A stretch of DNA of 64,000 nucleotides, from positions 8,326,001-8,390,000 of the forward strand of contig NC_135056.1 in NCBI RefSeq assembly GCF_051014685.1, read 5' to 3'. Below, in pieces: positions 1 to 10,560 of the stretch (within the stretch, counting starts at the first letter, position 1; each line of letters starts with the position of its first letter). This DNA is from Ptiloglossa arizonensis (Eukaryota > Arthropoda > Insecta > Hymenoptera > Colletidae). The position numbers and the translations under genes are program-made. The notes under the pieces were generated by a model. The model was not told where the DNA came from, did not search any database, and was given only the letters and a program-made list of their open reading frames with translations.

Positions 1-491
1 TGTAGTATATTATGGTACCAAAGTTATGGTCAAGTAGACTGTCCTATCAACAACTCTGAGCGGTTGGGCATTCGATTGACCAACTTCCTTTGTCTCTGCT
101 ACCTTCCTTCGTTTCTTCGTTCTGTGTTCGCTTCTAGACCACTGCCTGTATCTTTCCTTAAGAAAGAGAAACACAAATCAACAAATCGTCTCTTTTTTTA
201 CAAAATGGTAAATATTTTGATATCATCGTGCCACAGAAGACACTCGAGACCGCGACAATGAAAAATAAAAGGTAAACGAGGACAGAGTACGGAATAGAGG
301 ACAATCTACTCGACTGCGACTTTAACGTTTAGCTTCTTCGTTCGTAGAGCGATCGTAATTCGATGTGTTTCAAATTCGTGGCATTGTCATGAATTTGATA
401 CGTTCCTTAGAATAATCGTATTTTCCGACAATAAAGCATCTTACAACCGACGTTTCGTTCGATCAATGTTGAAAGGATGTATTCTCCGCAG
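1..491 (+). other. Intron upstream of the first visible PDZ exon
   Basis: The next exon opens in the middle of a PDZ domain, so this stretch is read as the 3' end of an intron of the plus-strand PDZ gene. It ends with a pyrimidine-containing acceptor (ctccgcag, AG at 490-491). No coding signal or RNA gene was recognised in it; the short open frame at 64-261 has a composition typical of AT-rich noncoding DNA. Confidence 0.6.
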
Positions 492-1051
492 AGACGGCAG
501 ACTGAGGCTCGGCGACGAGATCGTCGAGGTCGAGGGCAAGGAGCTGAGAACTCTGGAGACCCTGGAGGAGGTCCAGGATTTCCTGAAATCCTTTACCGAT
601 AACAAGATACGTTTAATTACCGCCTACGAGGAGACGGTACCGCAGGTGTACGTCAGTCCACCGACATTACCTGGGGAGTACGAGTACCTGGAAAACGCCA
701 AGAATCTTTCCAACCTGTCGTTGATCGACGGTCAGACGCAGCAAGGTGCGCAGCTGGAGAAATCGAGCAAGGCCACCGAGGAGAGCATTCAGTCGACGAA
801 AAGGCCGGACTTTCTACCACTTTCCTGCTTGTCCAAGGAACGAAAAGGTGCAGAGAGTAGTCTCGAATCCACAACGGAGCAGCAACAGTATCTGACGAGG
901 CACATCGCCAAATTCGAAAAGGGTTACGGGAAACCGAGTCTTGGTTTCAGTGTCGTGGGTGGCAGGGACAGTCCTCGTGGTGAAATGGGGATTTTCGTCA
1001 GAAGGGTGTTCCCTGGCGGTCAGGCTGACGTCTCCAAGTCGCTGTTTCAAG
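492..1051 (+). CDS. PDZ-scaffold gene 1, internal exon (end of one PDZ, start of the next)
   Basis: This exon belongs to a cytoplasmic PDZ scaffold protein, a class that binds C-terminal peptides of partner proteins at cell junctions or the cortex. The exon starts with the third base of a codon after the AG at 490-491. It opens with the second half of a PDZ domain ([18 protein letters not shown]). A linker of about 95 residues rich in Ser, Glu and Gln follows. The first half of the last PDZ comes next, with the carboxylate-binding loop SLGF ([17 protein letters not shown]) and the [13 protein letters not shown] strand-turn. The exon ends in phase 1 at CAAG before GTACGG, and the Gly codon is completed in the next exon (SLFQ-G-DEIL). 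The first half of the earlier PDZ must lie left of the window. The family resembles big bang, PDZD2 and pro-IL-16; the exact orthologue is not settled. Confidence 0.88.
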
Positions 1052-4000
1052 GTACGGTGAACGAAATTTTGATTCGTTTTTATCTATTGTACACTTGACG
1101 CTACTTGTAGCGGTAAACTCGATAAAATTGTAACGGTAACGAGTCGTTTGTTGTTCAAAATTTTGAAAAGTGCTTTTTTATACGTATATGAAACCTCGTT
1201 TTATCGTTCGGTATTAGTTTATAGCGTTTCACCTTATGGATATTTTCTTCGCGTTACTCTTTGAAAACTTAAACGCATATTTTTCGATCTTGGTTGTTCC
1301 ACGCCAAGTAATTTATTCAGTAGTATATCACTTTTGTCTCACATCGAGACTCTTTTGTCGTTTTAGAATGTAAATTTCGAAGTCTATTTTCTTTGGCAAA
1401 ATGTTCTCGGGTAACAATTCGTATTCACCTTTTGTTTTTTGGAATTGGATTCTTTGAACCTCATCGAAGGTGATTACAGCATCGAAGTATACACAGTATG
1501 TAAATAAACATCGATCGCTTCGCGCTTATTCGTACTCAAGAATAGAATTAACCTATGACGAACCGTTATCAAGTGTCACGTTTCTATATTTATACAATGC
1601 TTCCAAAAACTGCTACAAAAGAAAGCGTAAACACTTGCTCTGGCTTTGAACGTACGAACGTATTCCTATTTGCATCGGACCACATAGGTATCTTCGAAGT
1701 TAAATGGGGAAAGGGTAAATTGATTTACGAGTACCATTAGTTGTCTATTTCAGTAATCGTTCACGAATATTGTAGACAAAGGCCTTCTTAATAATTAAAT
1801 AATTTTAAAAAGTAGTTTGAAACGTGTCAAATTGACCTCTTGGGTAATTCCAGTGTTAAAGTTAGAATTATCCATTCTAGTTCACTTTAATATAATTCTT
1901 AACACGCCTGTCGCGCACTGACGCACTTTTACACAAGGATTTCCTCGAAATTTGTTTGCGAAAAGTAGAAATAATCGATAGTTCATTGGTACTTGGTATT
2001 TCATAGCTTTGCTAACAACAAGTGGTGTTATTTAAAAGTTTACGAGTATCCAATGAAGAAGGAAACAGGAAACAAATTGACCTCTTTGGTAGTTCCAGTG
2101 TTTAATCCTTTTCGCTGAAACTGTGGAGGTTGGCAGGGTGGTTTTCAAACGAAATGATATAATCCGGTTTGGCGAAAACGAATCAGATTGAAAACCAACG
2201 ATCCATACGCTCGAATCCGTATGATCTCGCGTTAAGATCTCGTCAAGACCTCCGGTGCTCCTTTTACAGCCTTACGTATCTAGGACGTAATCGGCGTCAT
2301 TCCGCTCTCGACGTGACGCAATCCGTCGCGGATTCCTCGTCCAGATCGCGCGAGGATCTCGTTCCATCGACATAGTTCGCTGTTTCAGGATCAGAATCTC
2401 GCCGGGCGTGAATATGGGAGGAGCGTGCCGATTCGTCACGTACGCGTCGCCGTCGTCGTCGCTCGTGCATTCACGCCGTGGACGCCACGGACACATCTCG
2501 AATCTTTAATCCGACACCTAACGTCGCGTGCATTTCTAAACAGTCCGCCCCATCTCGCCCTTTTGCTTCCTTTCGTTCGCTTCGTTTCTTGCCCTCCTCT
2601 CGTTTCTGTCTCCCCACTCCCCCCCTTTGTAACGTGCCACCGGGACGACGCTTGCCAACTTGTCAGCTTTGTCAGCGCGATCTTTTCTACCGTTTTCTCT
2701 CTCGCTGCCAGACACCGCGATTCTCTCGTTCGTTTTGCAAATCGAAAGAAAATATAACGACGAACAGATACGGGCGCGAGGGACCCTCCAAATTGGCCAG
2801 CCGCTCGAGCGAATCCAGTTAAATGTATAGTACGCGCGTGAAAAGATTGCGGACGGTATTTTCTCTCGTTTGTTTTGAAAATCGAAGGAAAATGTAACGA
2901 CGAACAGAACCGAGCGCGAGGGACGCTCCAAATTAGCTAGGTATTAGAATCGTCGATCCAGTTAAATGTATAGTACGTGCGTGAAAAGATTACACGCGAG
3001 GTTTCTCTCTTCATTTTGAAAACGGAAAGAAAAATATAATGACGAACAGAACCAAGCGCGAGGGACACTCCAAATTGGCCAAATATTCGAATCATCGATC
3101 CAGTTAAATGTATAGTACGCGCGAGGAAAGATTGCAGACGGAATTTCTCTCGTTTGTTTTGAAAATCGAAGGAAAATATAACGACGAATAGAACCAGGCG
3201 CAAGAGACGCTCCAAATTATCCAGGCATTCGAATCATCGATCCAGTTAAATGTATAGTACGTGCGAGAAAAGATTGCAGACGGAATTTCTCTTGTTTGTT
3301 TTACAAATCGAAAGAAAATGTAACGAGGAACAGAACCGAGCGCGAGAAACGCTCCAGATATTCGTATTGTCGATCCAGTTAAATGTATAGTACGCGCGAG
3401 AAAAGATTGCAGACGGAATTTCTCTTGTTTGTTTTACAAATCGAAAGAAAATGTAACGAGGAACAGAACCGAGTGCGAGAGACACTCTAAATTAGCCAGA
3501 CATTCGAATGAATCGTCGATCCAGTTAAATGTATAGTTCGCGCGCGAAAAGATTGCACGCGGGGTTTCGACGGGTTGTATTCATTCAGGGGTCGTTCCTT
3601 CGAACGCGAAAATAATTATCATGTGTTTTATGGTGACTCGTGTAAAAAAGCATACGAGTAACTCAGTCAATCGTTTGACTACCCAGAACATATATTTATT
3701 GTTATCTTTCGACGACTTCTACTTTACTAATCTTAGATTCTCATCGGAAAATAAAAGTATTTACGATAGAATGGTGTCTGTATCAAAAAATTCAAAAGTA
3801 GAGTGGTCGAAGTTTCGAAACATAATACAAACATATATAGACTGAATAATCTATCCCATAGACTGAATAATTTACAAAAATCACTAACAGAATTCGATCG
3901 TTCGACTTTGAAACCATTTCTACGTTAAACAATTAACCAAGACACTAGGAATCCATCCGCGACGTGAAAATCCTATACTCGCATAGTCGCGAGAAATGCC

Positions 4001-5549
4001 TGAATTCAATCGAAGCATCTGGGAGCCATTTTCAATGGCGTCGCGATCTCGGGGCATTAACGTCGAATCGAATTTCGCGCACACGCGTGTGTCGTCTCGT
4101 CTCCTACGCGATTTTTGCCGGGCTCCCGTCGCGGTAGGCGGCAACACGTTATATAGGCGGGTTTCACGCAACACGTTTCGAGTTTCAACCGATCCCAACG
4201 CTTTTTACGAGCACGCGAACGTCCGCGGTTTCCTCGTGCCACTGCACCCTGCCTCACGCTTGTATAACGGACCTGTCGGTCGTTGCAGTTGCATAAGCAC
4301 AGGGGCGACGCATCTCCCGCTGTTGCTAAAAAGGCCAAAGCTGTCTGTTAAGGTTCGAGACGTGGATCGAGTTCACAATGCGGACACGACGTTTTCGCTG
4401 TTTTTGGGATCGACCCCCTTGTCTTGGCGCCACTCGATTCACGAGCAAAATCATCCGTTCGAATGTTCATTGCGAATAATCAATGACAAATCGGGACGAA
4501 ATCCCGATCCATCGAGGACAGGGACGAGCAAAATTTCATTCGAATAAAACCAATGTATAACGATTTATCAAAGGTCGGACGGTTCAATTTTCAATTAGCT
4601 CGATGTGAAATATTTCATTCTGTAATCGAATTTTTCCATTTTTATTTCACGTTTAAAGTTGTTCATTTTTTGTTTGGTTTACGGCTATATGCTTGGATGT
4701 TTAAAAAAAAAATGAATTTTTCCTTTTTTTTTTGTACTGTGTTATTAATCCCTTCGAAGTAACCTTGTACTCTTCCGGTCTTTCGGATATATGCACAACA
4801 AACATAATTTGTGAAAATTTTTAAATTAACTTTAGAAGGAACTGTACGGTGAATAGAAAAGTTAAATAAACACTATCTCTGTCTTCTCTAATAATGACAA
4901 AATTGACTGAAGTTTTATTTCTCGCATACTTGTGACTTATTTGATTTTATTATTTTTAAGCAGTTCGGATGATATGTAAATCTACATGTCTGTGAAAATT
5001 ATAGTATCTCGAAGAAATCAATTCTCGCTCGACTGCTTTTACCGAAACTATAATCACGTTTTCCAAGTCAGTGGATACGACATAAACGATTTGAGTCGAG
5101 TTTTCAAACCGAATCAACGATTACAATGGAATTTTGCTTGGTAATAGTTTCTAAAATATTTTTAACCAACTGCACAGATCTCTGAACACTAGCTCATCTT
5201 GGCAACTATGTAATTCTTTGATACATGCTAATAGTGTTTGACTACTTGAGATACTTTTCTCGTTTTTGAGGTAATGGAGTTTGTGGTAAATTAATACTAC
5301 AGTATTCAGCATTAACCTTATATTTATGCGAAACGAGTAGGTGCACATCCCATCCAGTTTTACTGCTTTATTACAAACCGGTATCAAGTCGTTTATTTCT
5401 ACCTGGAAGTAACATACGAAGAATAGAAATATAATTATTTTAATGATACTTAATTGTACGTATTATAAAATTAATGATTGAATTTTGGTTTTATAATGCG
5501 CTTCTTGCGAAACGACGACTATTGCCGACTTCCACTCTTTTTGTTTTAG
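1052..5549 (+). other. Intron of PDZ gene 1
   Basis: A 4.5 kb intron splits the last PDZ domain between GTACGG at 1052 and tttttgttttag ending at 5549. It contains a tandem array (2721-3568), one copy each of a short dispersed motif at 1829-1885 and 2073-2102, and a GC- and CpG-rich patch at about 3960-4550. That patch has a TATA-like gttatata at about 4148 and could be an internal promoter or enhancer, but nothing proves this. A CpG-rich segment at 2169-2520 has open frames on both strands that were not accepted as exons. Confidence 0.7.
2721..3568. repeat. Tandem array, about 143 bp unit, six copies
   Basis: Six imperfect direct copies can be followed by the recurring phrase ccagttaaatgtatagta, at about 2811, 2955, 3098, 3240, 3374 and 3519. 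The spacing is about 143 bp, with one shorter 134-bp copy. Each unit also carries a gaacagaaccgagcgcgag-like segment. The array lies inside the large intron of PDZ gene 1. Open frames seen on its minus strand are repeats of one another and are not genes. Confidence 0.9.
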
Positions 5550-5698
5550 GCGACGAGATACTGAGCTTGAATGGAAAGGTTCTGCGTGGTTATACACATC
5601 AAGAAGTTATTGAATTATTTAAAGCGGTAAGAGAAGGTCCTGTTGAGCTGGAGATCACAAGGAGACACAGGTACCGACATAAATTAACGTTATATAGG
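5550..5698 (+). CDS. PDZ-scaffold gene 1, exon completing the C-terminal PDZ domain
   Basis: After the strong acceptor ttgttttag the exon starts with GC, which completes Gly in GDEILSLNGKVL. It carries the rest of the last PDZ: the GDEIL strand, the helix THQEVIELFKAV with the His used in class I ligand recognition, and the final strand VELEITRR. Three GT donors are possible: exon end 5670 (CACAG/GTACCG, phase 2), 5698 (TATAGG/GTACTG, phase 0) and 5710 (AAAG/GTCAGG, phase 0). Ends 5698 and 5710 both lead into the longer reading of the next exon; 5670 gives a shorter tail. End 5698 is preferred because its intron starts with GTA and keeps the frame. Uncertainty concerns this 3' border only. 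Confidence 0.85.
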
Positions 5699-6432
5699 GT
5701 ACTGACAAAGGTCAGGGCCTCTTTTTTCGAGATTTCATCGATACGAGACGATGAATTTATAATTATCGCAAATTCGAAATGCCGACGATGAATTTTTAAG
5801 AAAATAACCGATCGTGAGCCGACATTTGGATAATTTTTTTCATTCCCTGTTCAGAATATGAAAATTGCAAACTTCGAAATTAAATTTCTTTCGCATGCCC
5901 TTGGTAAATTGTGAAAGTTTCGATTTCGACATATGCAATAAATATTCTCAAGTTTTTTTTTTTGGACAACAATAATGCATTGAAAATAAATGGAGTCTGT
6001 ACATTTATTCGGATACTTATTTTGTTAATTGTTTTTATTCGAACAGCAACTTCTCCTTATTACATAATTTCAAATAAAAAATAATTATTGACACTCCCTC
6101 TAACGTAATGCACAATTTTAATTCCTTATACGTTATGGAGAACTTTACCCTTTGAATCTCGTGCATCTTTTAAATAATAATAACGCCCACCTCGCATCTC
6201 ATAATCTCAATATATACTTTTTGATATTAAATAAGATCCTAAGCACGAAAATTAATATAAAATCGAACAAGGCCGTGAGTTTGTTAATGTATTACGATCA
6301 AATATTTATTATCCGTTGCAAAATTCGTTTATCGAGAAATAGAAATATAAAAATGCATCAGGAAATATATTTATACTCGTTTATTTAAAATCGTGCGATA
6401 CCTTCTCCGATAAAATGTATCCTTTGTTTCAG
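5699..6432 (+). other. Intron of PDZ gene 1
   Basis: AT-rich intron ending in cctttgtttcag at 6432. No repeat array or second coding signal was seen in it. The open frame at 6152-6388 has a low-complexity Ile/Asn composition typical of noncoding DNA. Confidence 0.65.
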
Positions 6433-6528
6433 GTACCCAAAAACTATTCAGAAATCCGCGCCATGCTGAAGAGGTTGGCGACGTGGACGAATCTGCCCAC
6501 CGGAAGTGCTCTTTCGATTCAATTCTAA
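6433..6528 (+). CDS. PDZ-scaffold gene 1, terminal coding exon
   Basis: The exon follows a good acceptor (ctttgtttcag). Read in phase 0 it encodes 31 residues from VPKNYSEIRAMLKRL to LSIQF, then TAA at 6526-6528. With the two preceding exons it gives 267 complete codons in this window. Read in phase 2, after the alternative donor at 5670, it would stop after about 12 codons. The longer reading is preferred for its amphipathic, protein-like composition. Its last residues, SIQF, fit a class II PDZ ligand (hydrophobic residues at positions 0 and -2). The function of the tail is unknown. Confidence 0.75.
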   Translation, partial: VPKNYSEIRAMLKRLATWTNLPTGSALSIQF

Positions 6529-6664
6529 GCGACCTTATCGCTCGCTGCGTACGAAGTTTTAGGATTCTAGTCTATCAGAAGGAATCTTCGATCTTTGATG
6601 TTTATTTCGATTAATTTATTTATCGCGGCACCGCAGTTGCGTAGTATAAGTTTATTATGAAATG

Positions 6665-6744
6665 GTTATTATTATTATTATTATTAAAATTATTATTATT
6701 ATTATTGACATTATTATTATTACTAATATTATTAAAATTATTAA

Positions 6745-6781
<37 letters not shown>

Positions 6782-6786
6782 ATTAT
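6665..6786. repeat. (ATT)n microsatellite
   Basis: About 120 bp of ATT trinucleotides, interrupted by single-base changes such as aaaatt and gacatt. It sits in the presumed 3' untranslated region of PDZ gene 1. The poly-isoleucine open frame across it is an artefact of the repeat. Confidence 0.95.
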
Positions 6787-6864
6787 GCTGACTATAAGAT
6801 TTTATACAGATACGTTACAGCAACGTGAATCTATTGTATGCGACTTTTTTTTATTATAGAGGAC

Positions 6865-6870
6865 AATAAA
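6865..6870 (+). terminator. Poly(A) signal AATAAA of PDZ gene 1
   Basis: Canonical AATAAA 337 bases after the stop codon, in the context gacaataaagagg, followed by the G/T-rich ttttaaggtgcttgaggatc. It is the first convincing signal after the stop. Confidence 0.6.
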
Positions 6871-7013
6871 GAGGACGTACTTTTAAGGTGCTTGAGGATC
6901 TGCTTTGAGGGGATGTTGCGCGCAACAGCCAATAACATCATGTTAGAAAGTTATTAAATAATAATTTTATTACCAAGAAACTTTACAAATTTACAATATG
7001 TACAGGTTCCGCA

Positions 7014-7019
7014 TTTATT
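7014..7019 (-). terminator. Poly(A) signal AATAAA of PDZ gene 2
   Basis: TTTATT on the plus strand is AATAAA on the minus strand, about 60 bases past the proposed minus-strand stop codon at 7080-7082. The two convergent genes would then end about 145 bp apart. It depends on the proposed last exon being right. Confidence 0.45.
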
Positions 7020-7079
7020 TTTTACAGAGGTTGCGGAATTCTTCTCTTCTTTTTTACAATCTTCTTGTACAATGTTCTC

Positions 7080-7128
7080 TTATGCGTCGACGAGTAAAAG
7101 GTCTGCGCACGACTTAGCCTTCGTTGCC
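7080..7128 (-). CDS. PDZ-scaffold gene 2, proposed short terminal exon
   Basis: The preceding exon ends in phase 2 (CA) at a GTGAGT donor. On the minus strand the acceptor ccggtgttacag ends at 7129. The next base, G, completes Gln, and 15 codons follow (ATKAKSCADLLLVDA) before TAA at 7082-7080. The frame closes exactly: all four exons together give 2301 coding bases including the stop. A poly(A) signal lies just downstream at 7014. The weak points are a pyrimidine-poor acceptor and the short length. The PDZ domain is already complete, so the tail has no family constraint to test against. Confidence 0.5.
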
Positions 7129-7856
7129 CTGTAACACCGGAAGTTATCCATGCATTCTTAAACTAGAATTTTTCATTCCGTCGCTCTCGGACCGTCAGTA
7201 AAAACGAGGTTGTTGCTCTGTAGTAAAAAATGCCATTCTATTCCTTTAACTTTTTTCTTCGAAACATGTATTCGAGAACGTCGAAACGATTTTGGAAATA
7301 ATGGAGAAAATAAGATCCGTAATCCAAACGTCGCGAATCTACGATGTTATGGAACCTGAAGTTTTTTTTAAACATCGCTTTCCAACATTCCCGTTTGAGA
7401 AAGACACAATATCTCTCGATTCCTCGAATCTTCCTTTACGAAAATTATATTCCAAAGGAACAGATCGATTCCCGCTACTTGAGAAATAAAAATAAAATCT
7501 ACGAACTTCGAAACGTGACAAAAGCTCCGTGAGTATTCAGAATAAAAATTTCGAATTGCTATGATCTTATCGTTTCTAAATTCTCCAAAATTGTACCGCT
7601 CGAGAAAGATACATATTTGGTAGAAAAAGGATCATAGAATGGGATAACTGACGCGATGCTTGTCGAAATAAGAATTTCACCACGGGACGATCTTACATTG
7701 AACGCGAATCGTTTACAAAAATTTTTACAAATTGATCAATATTATTCGAACGTAGTACGATAATATCCTTGTAAGGACAAGATGTAGTATAGTCGTTGAT
7801 AATAATCGTAGAACAAAGCGTAGAGTCAGTTGCCTTTGAATAATAATTATACTCAC
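7129..7856 (-). other. Intron of PDZ gene 2
   Basis: Minus-strand intron from the GTGAGTATAATT donor at 7856 to the proposed acceptor at 7129-7130. It is AT-rich. The small open frames at 7292-7532 on both strands have no recognisable content. Confidence 0.5.
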
Positions 7857-8055
7857 TGCAATTCCTTGTTTTTCACACGTCGACAAAGGTGCAAGGCAAT
7901 TGGTCCAGTTTTGATATTACGGAAAAGCTGAACAGCCTTTCTGTGTGTTAAGTCGTGACAAACGTGGCCATTCACTGCCAAAATCTCGTCACCTGCGCGC
8001 AAACGGCCATCTTCGGCGGCTTGCCCTCCTGGCAATACCGATTTTATAAAGATAC
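7857..8055 (-). CDS. PDZ-scaffold gene 2, exon completing the second PDZ domain
   Basis: On the minus strand the exon follows ttattcgtcgtag and starts with GT, which completes Gly in [20 protein letters not shown]. It encodes the rest of the PDZ domain: [16 protein letters not shown], the helix [10 protein letters not shown] with the class I His, and the last strand [10 protein letters not shown], followed by VKNKEL. It ends in phase 2 at a near-perfect donor (CA/GTGAGT). The domain closely resembles the last PDZ of the plus-strand neighbour ([47 protein letters not shown]), which supports paralogy. Confidence 0.9.
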
Positions 8056-8796
8056 CTACGACGAATAAACAATATCGTTAGAACATACGAAAGATGAATT
8101 GAATAGCAGGTAACTGAAATTCGCAGAGAATAGACACAATATAGTAGCCCTTAACTGTACTATTTATTTACAGACAATAGATAATTAATAAGTGAACGCA
8201 TAATAAAACTCACTACGATTAATAATTAACGTTTACGATTAACCAAACAGATTTAGAATCGAGTAACGACTCAGTATTAGTCGAATATTCTGTAGCCAGT
8301 AGTGAATTTCTACTCGTGTTACGATTTAAAATTAAAACAGTTCTTGTACATGCGACTCCGTGGGATCTTAACGTTTTATAGTTACGAGTCCCAAATAATC
8401 GAAAAACGTTACGAAAATAAAGTCAATCCACGTTCAAACAAAAATTTTAGACATTCGTTTACATATCCTGGATAGTTTCTTTTATATCGCGGTACCACGA
8501 GATCATAACATTTTGTATTTACGAATCCCATATAATCGTTACGAAAGAAGATCGTTACGAAAATAAAGTCAATCCAGAAATTCACCGACACAAAAATGTC
8601 AGACATCCGTTTACCGGACCTGGATACTTTCTTTTGCAGACGGCAGTTTCAAGCGTTGAAATATTTCAGCATTTAGGTTTACAGACCTTAGATCGCTCTA
8701 AGTTCAAACGAGTTTACAACTACTCTCTGCACAAACTGTAAAGTCAACGAAGCAGTCGATCAAACAAGTCTACTTCTCTGTCAATATACAACTTGG

Positions 8797-8892
8797 AAAT
8801 CAATTTCTATCTTACTGTCGAAATCAATTTCTATCTTACTGTCGAAATAAATTTCTATCTTACTATCTAACTCAATTTCTATCTTCTGTTTT
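8797..8892. repeat. 24-bp tandem repeat, four copies
   Basis: Four head-to-tail copies based on aaatcaatttctatcttact followed by gtcg. The first two are identical, the third has a few changes, and the fourth is more divergent. Confidence 0.85.
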
Positions 8893-9994
8893 AAAATTGA
8901 TTTCAAATAGCGCTAGAAATACGAGACAGTTGGATGATCACCATGCTGACGCTTATGAAACATGTGTATTAATTGACTCAACTATTTAACGAGGATTTGG
9001 CAATAGTAGGCTTATACTTGTCGCACTATATATTTATCATCCTGCGTGTTCCCCTTTCCTTTAAGTTATCACAATAACATGTTACATATTTTCTAAACAC
9101 TGCTTGTGTTCAAATAGCTTAATCTCATCGTTGAGTTGTAATCCACATATTATGTTCTATAAATGTTATAATTTTCCTACCAAGTATTGAATATCCCGTT
9201 ATCGAGAATCAGTCTCTAACCTTCTGGATACAGTAACAGAAATCAACAACAGAATCTGAACATTTCTATCCTTTTGATACTTATGAAGGACCCACTGTAT
9301 CGTGCAACCTCTAGCTCTGACATATCATTCTCAAACCCGACTACTTTTACCCTTCCAGGAAACAAAAGTAACATCCATAAGATATACCATGTGCCTCGGA
9401 AAAATGTACTCTTAAACCTCGTTCCTTGCCTTGAAAGTTCTCGGGATAGAAAGCCACTTGCGTTACTTCGTAGCATCCTGAACAGCATTGAAAAAGTTCG
9501 ATGTCCTCGACACTTCGATCGAGAAACAAACGCTTTGACGCGTGCGAATCCGATAAAAGTATTCGAAACCGACTCCATCGCGATGTTCACCGTGTCCGTG
9601 AAACGCAGCACGTACGAGCCGGTGTGGCCACGTTTGCGGGGATCGTAACGAGCGCGTAAAACCCGGGACTGCTTGTATACACGCGTAGAAAATTTATCGA
9701 CTACGCGCAACCTTAAACCGAGCAAGCGCGTAAATGTTATGGCAGGAAACCACTGCCATTTCTAAGCAGCAGTCGGTACCGCGATCGGTGATATTTCTGC
9801 TTGTTTGAGGACCGAGCTTCTCCAAACAGACATCCACGAAAGCGAAGTAACGCACGACGATAAGAGCCGCGCGAGGATTAAACCACGATAACACCGACGC
9901 CGGGATATTTTTATCGAAACCTTCAAAATCGATGTGAACGAGTACACTGGTATGTAGAACACCAGAACCGCGAGCCAGAATCTGAAGGCCCTTG

Positions 9995-10560
9995 CAGAGT
10001 TTCGAAATGTTGAGTCGTTTAATCCTCTCCTCGCTATAGATGTTCACTTGGCGAGGTTGGAAATTACTTGACTCGACTTGTAACCTATAGGAGGAACTAT
10101 CAATTAGTATTGAATCGTATTCTTCTATTTTTGAAGTAAAAAAGACTTGAGTTTTATATTTATGTTATTCATCAAGCAACGAACTTGTAGAATTTCGAAA
10201 CATTGAATTGTTGATTCTTTCCTTACTGTAGATTCTTATACAGCGAGGTTCAAAAGTACCAGGCTCGACTTATAACGTGTAGGAGGAAATACCAATTAGT
10301 ATTGAATCGTATTCTTCTGTTTTTGAAGTAAACAAGGCTTGAGTTTTATATTTATGTTGTTCATGAAGCAACGAACTTGTAGAATTTCGAAACATTGAAT
10401 TGGTGATTCTTTCCTTGCATTAGATTCTTATATAGCGAGGTTCGAAAGTACTAGGCTCGACTTATAACGTGTAGATATAAATATCAATGAATATTGAATT
10501 GTATTCCTTTAGTTATTGAGGGTACAAAAGGCTTGCGTTTGATATTTTTATTATTCGTTG
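9995..10560. repeat. Tandem array, about 190 bp unit, three copies
   Basis: Three degenerate direct copies are marked by gaatttcgaaacattgaatt at about 10001 (diverged), 10191 and 10382. Each is followed by a gcgaggttcgaaagtac-like segment and by attgaatcgtattcttct. The spacing is about 190 bp. The array lies in an intron of PDZ gene 2. Confidence 0.85.

Larger units (their letters stand above)
6529..6890 (+). other. 3' untranslated region of PDZ gene 1
   Basis: Sequence between the TAA and the likely cleavage site after the poly(A) signal at 6865. It contains a long ATT microsatellite (6665-6786). A G/T-richer stretch follows the signal, as expected for a cleavage region. The end point is estimated. 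Confidence 0.6.

Noticed and set aside
2169..2375. Plus-strand open frame with Ser/Arg-rich end (SSSRSREDLVPST) and an acceptor-like ctgtttcag at 2389
   Set aside because: It interrupts the PDZ domain, has no ATG, and after the 2389 acceptor the phase needed gives a stop within eight codons. The opposite strand is equally open, so it is read as CpG-rich intron DNA.
3246..3485. Minus-strand ORFs with repeated RAYYTFNWID segments
   Set aside because: They are translations of the 143-bp tandem units, not a gene family.
3996..4547. 183-codon plus-strand ORF in the large PDZ intron
   Set aside because: Both strands stay open because of high CpG content. Its composition shows no domain and the ORF has no splice or poly(A) support.
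9243..9725. Minus-strand 160-codon ORF, overlapped by a 124-codon plus-strand ORF
   Set aside because: Both strands are open at once, no domain or splice border fits, and it lies inside an intron. A short part (acgctttgacgcg and gtattcgaaac) recurs near 25,460, which suggests repeat-derived sequence.
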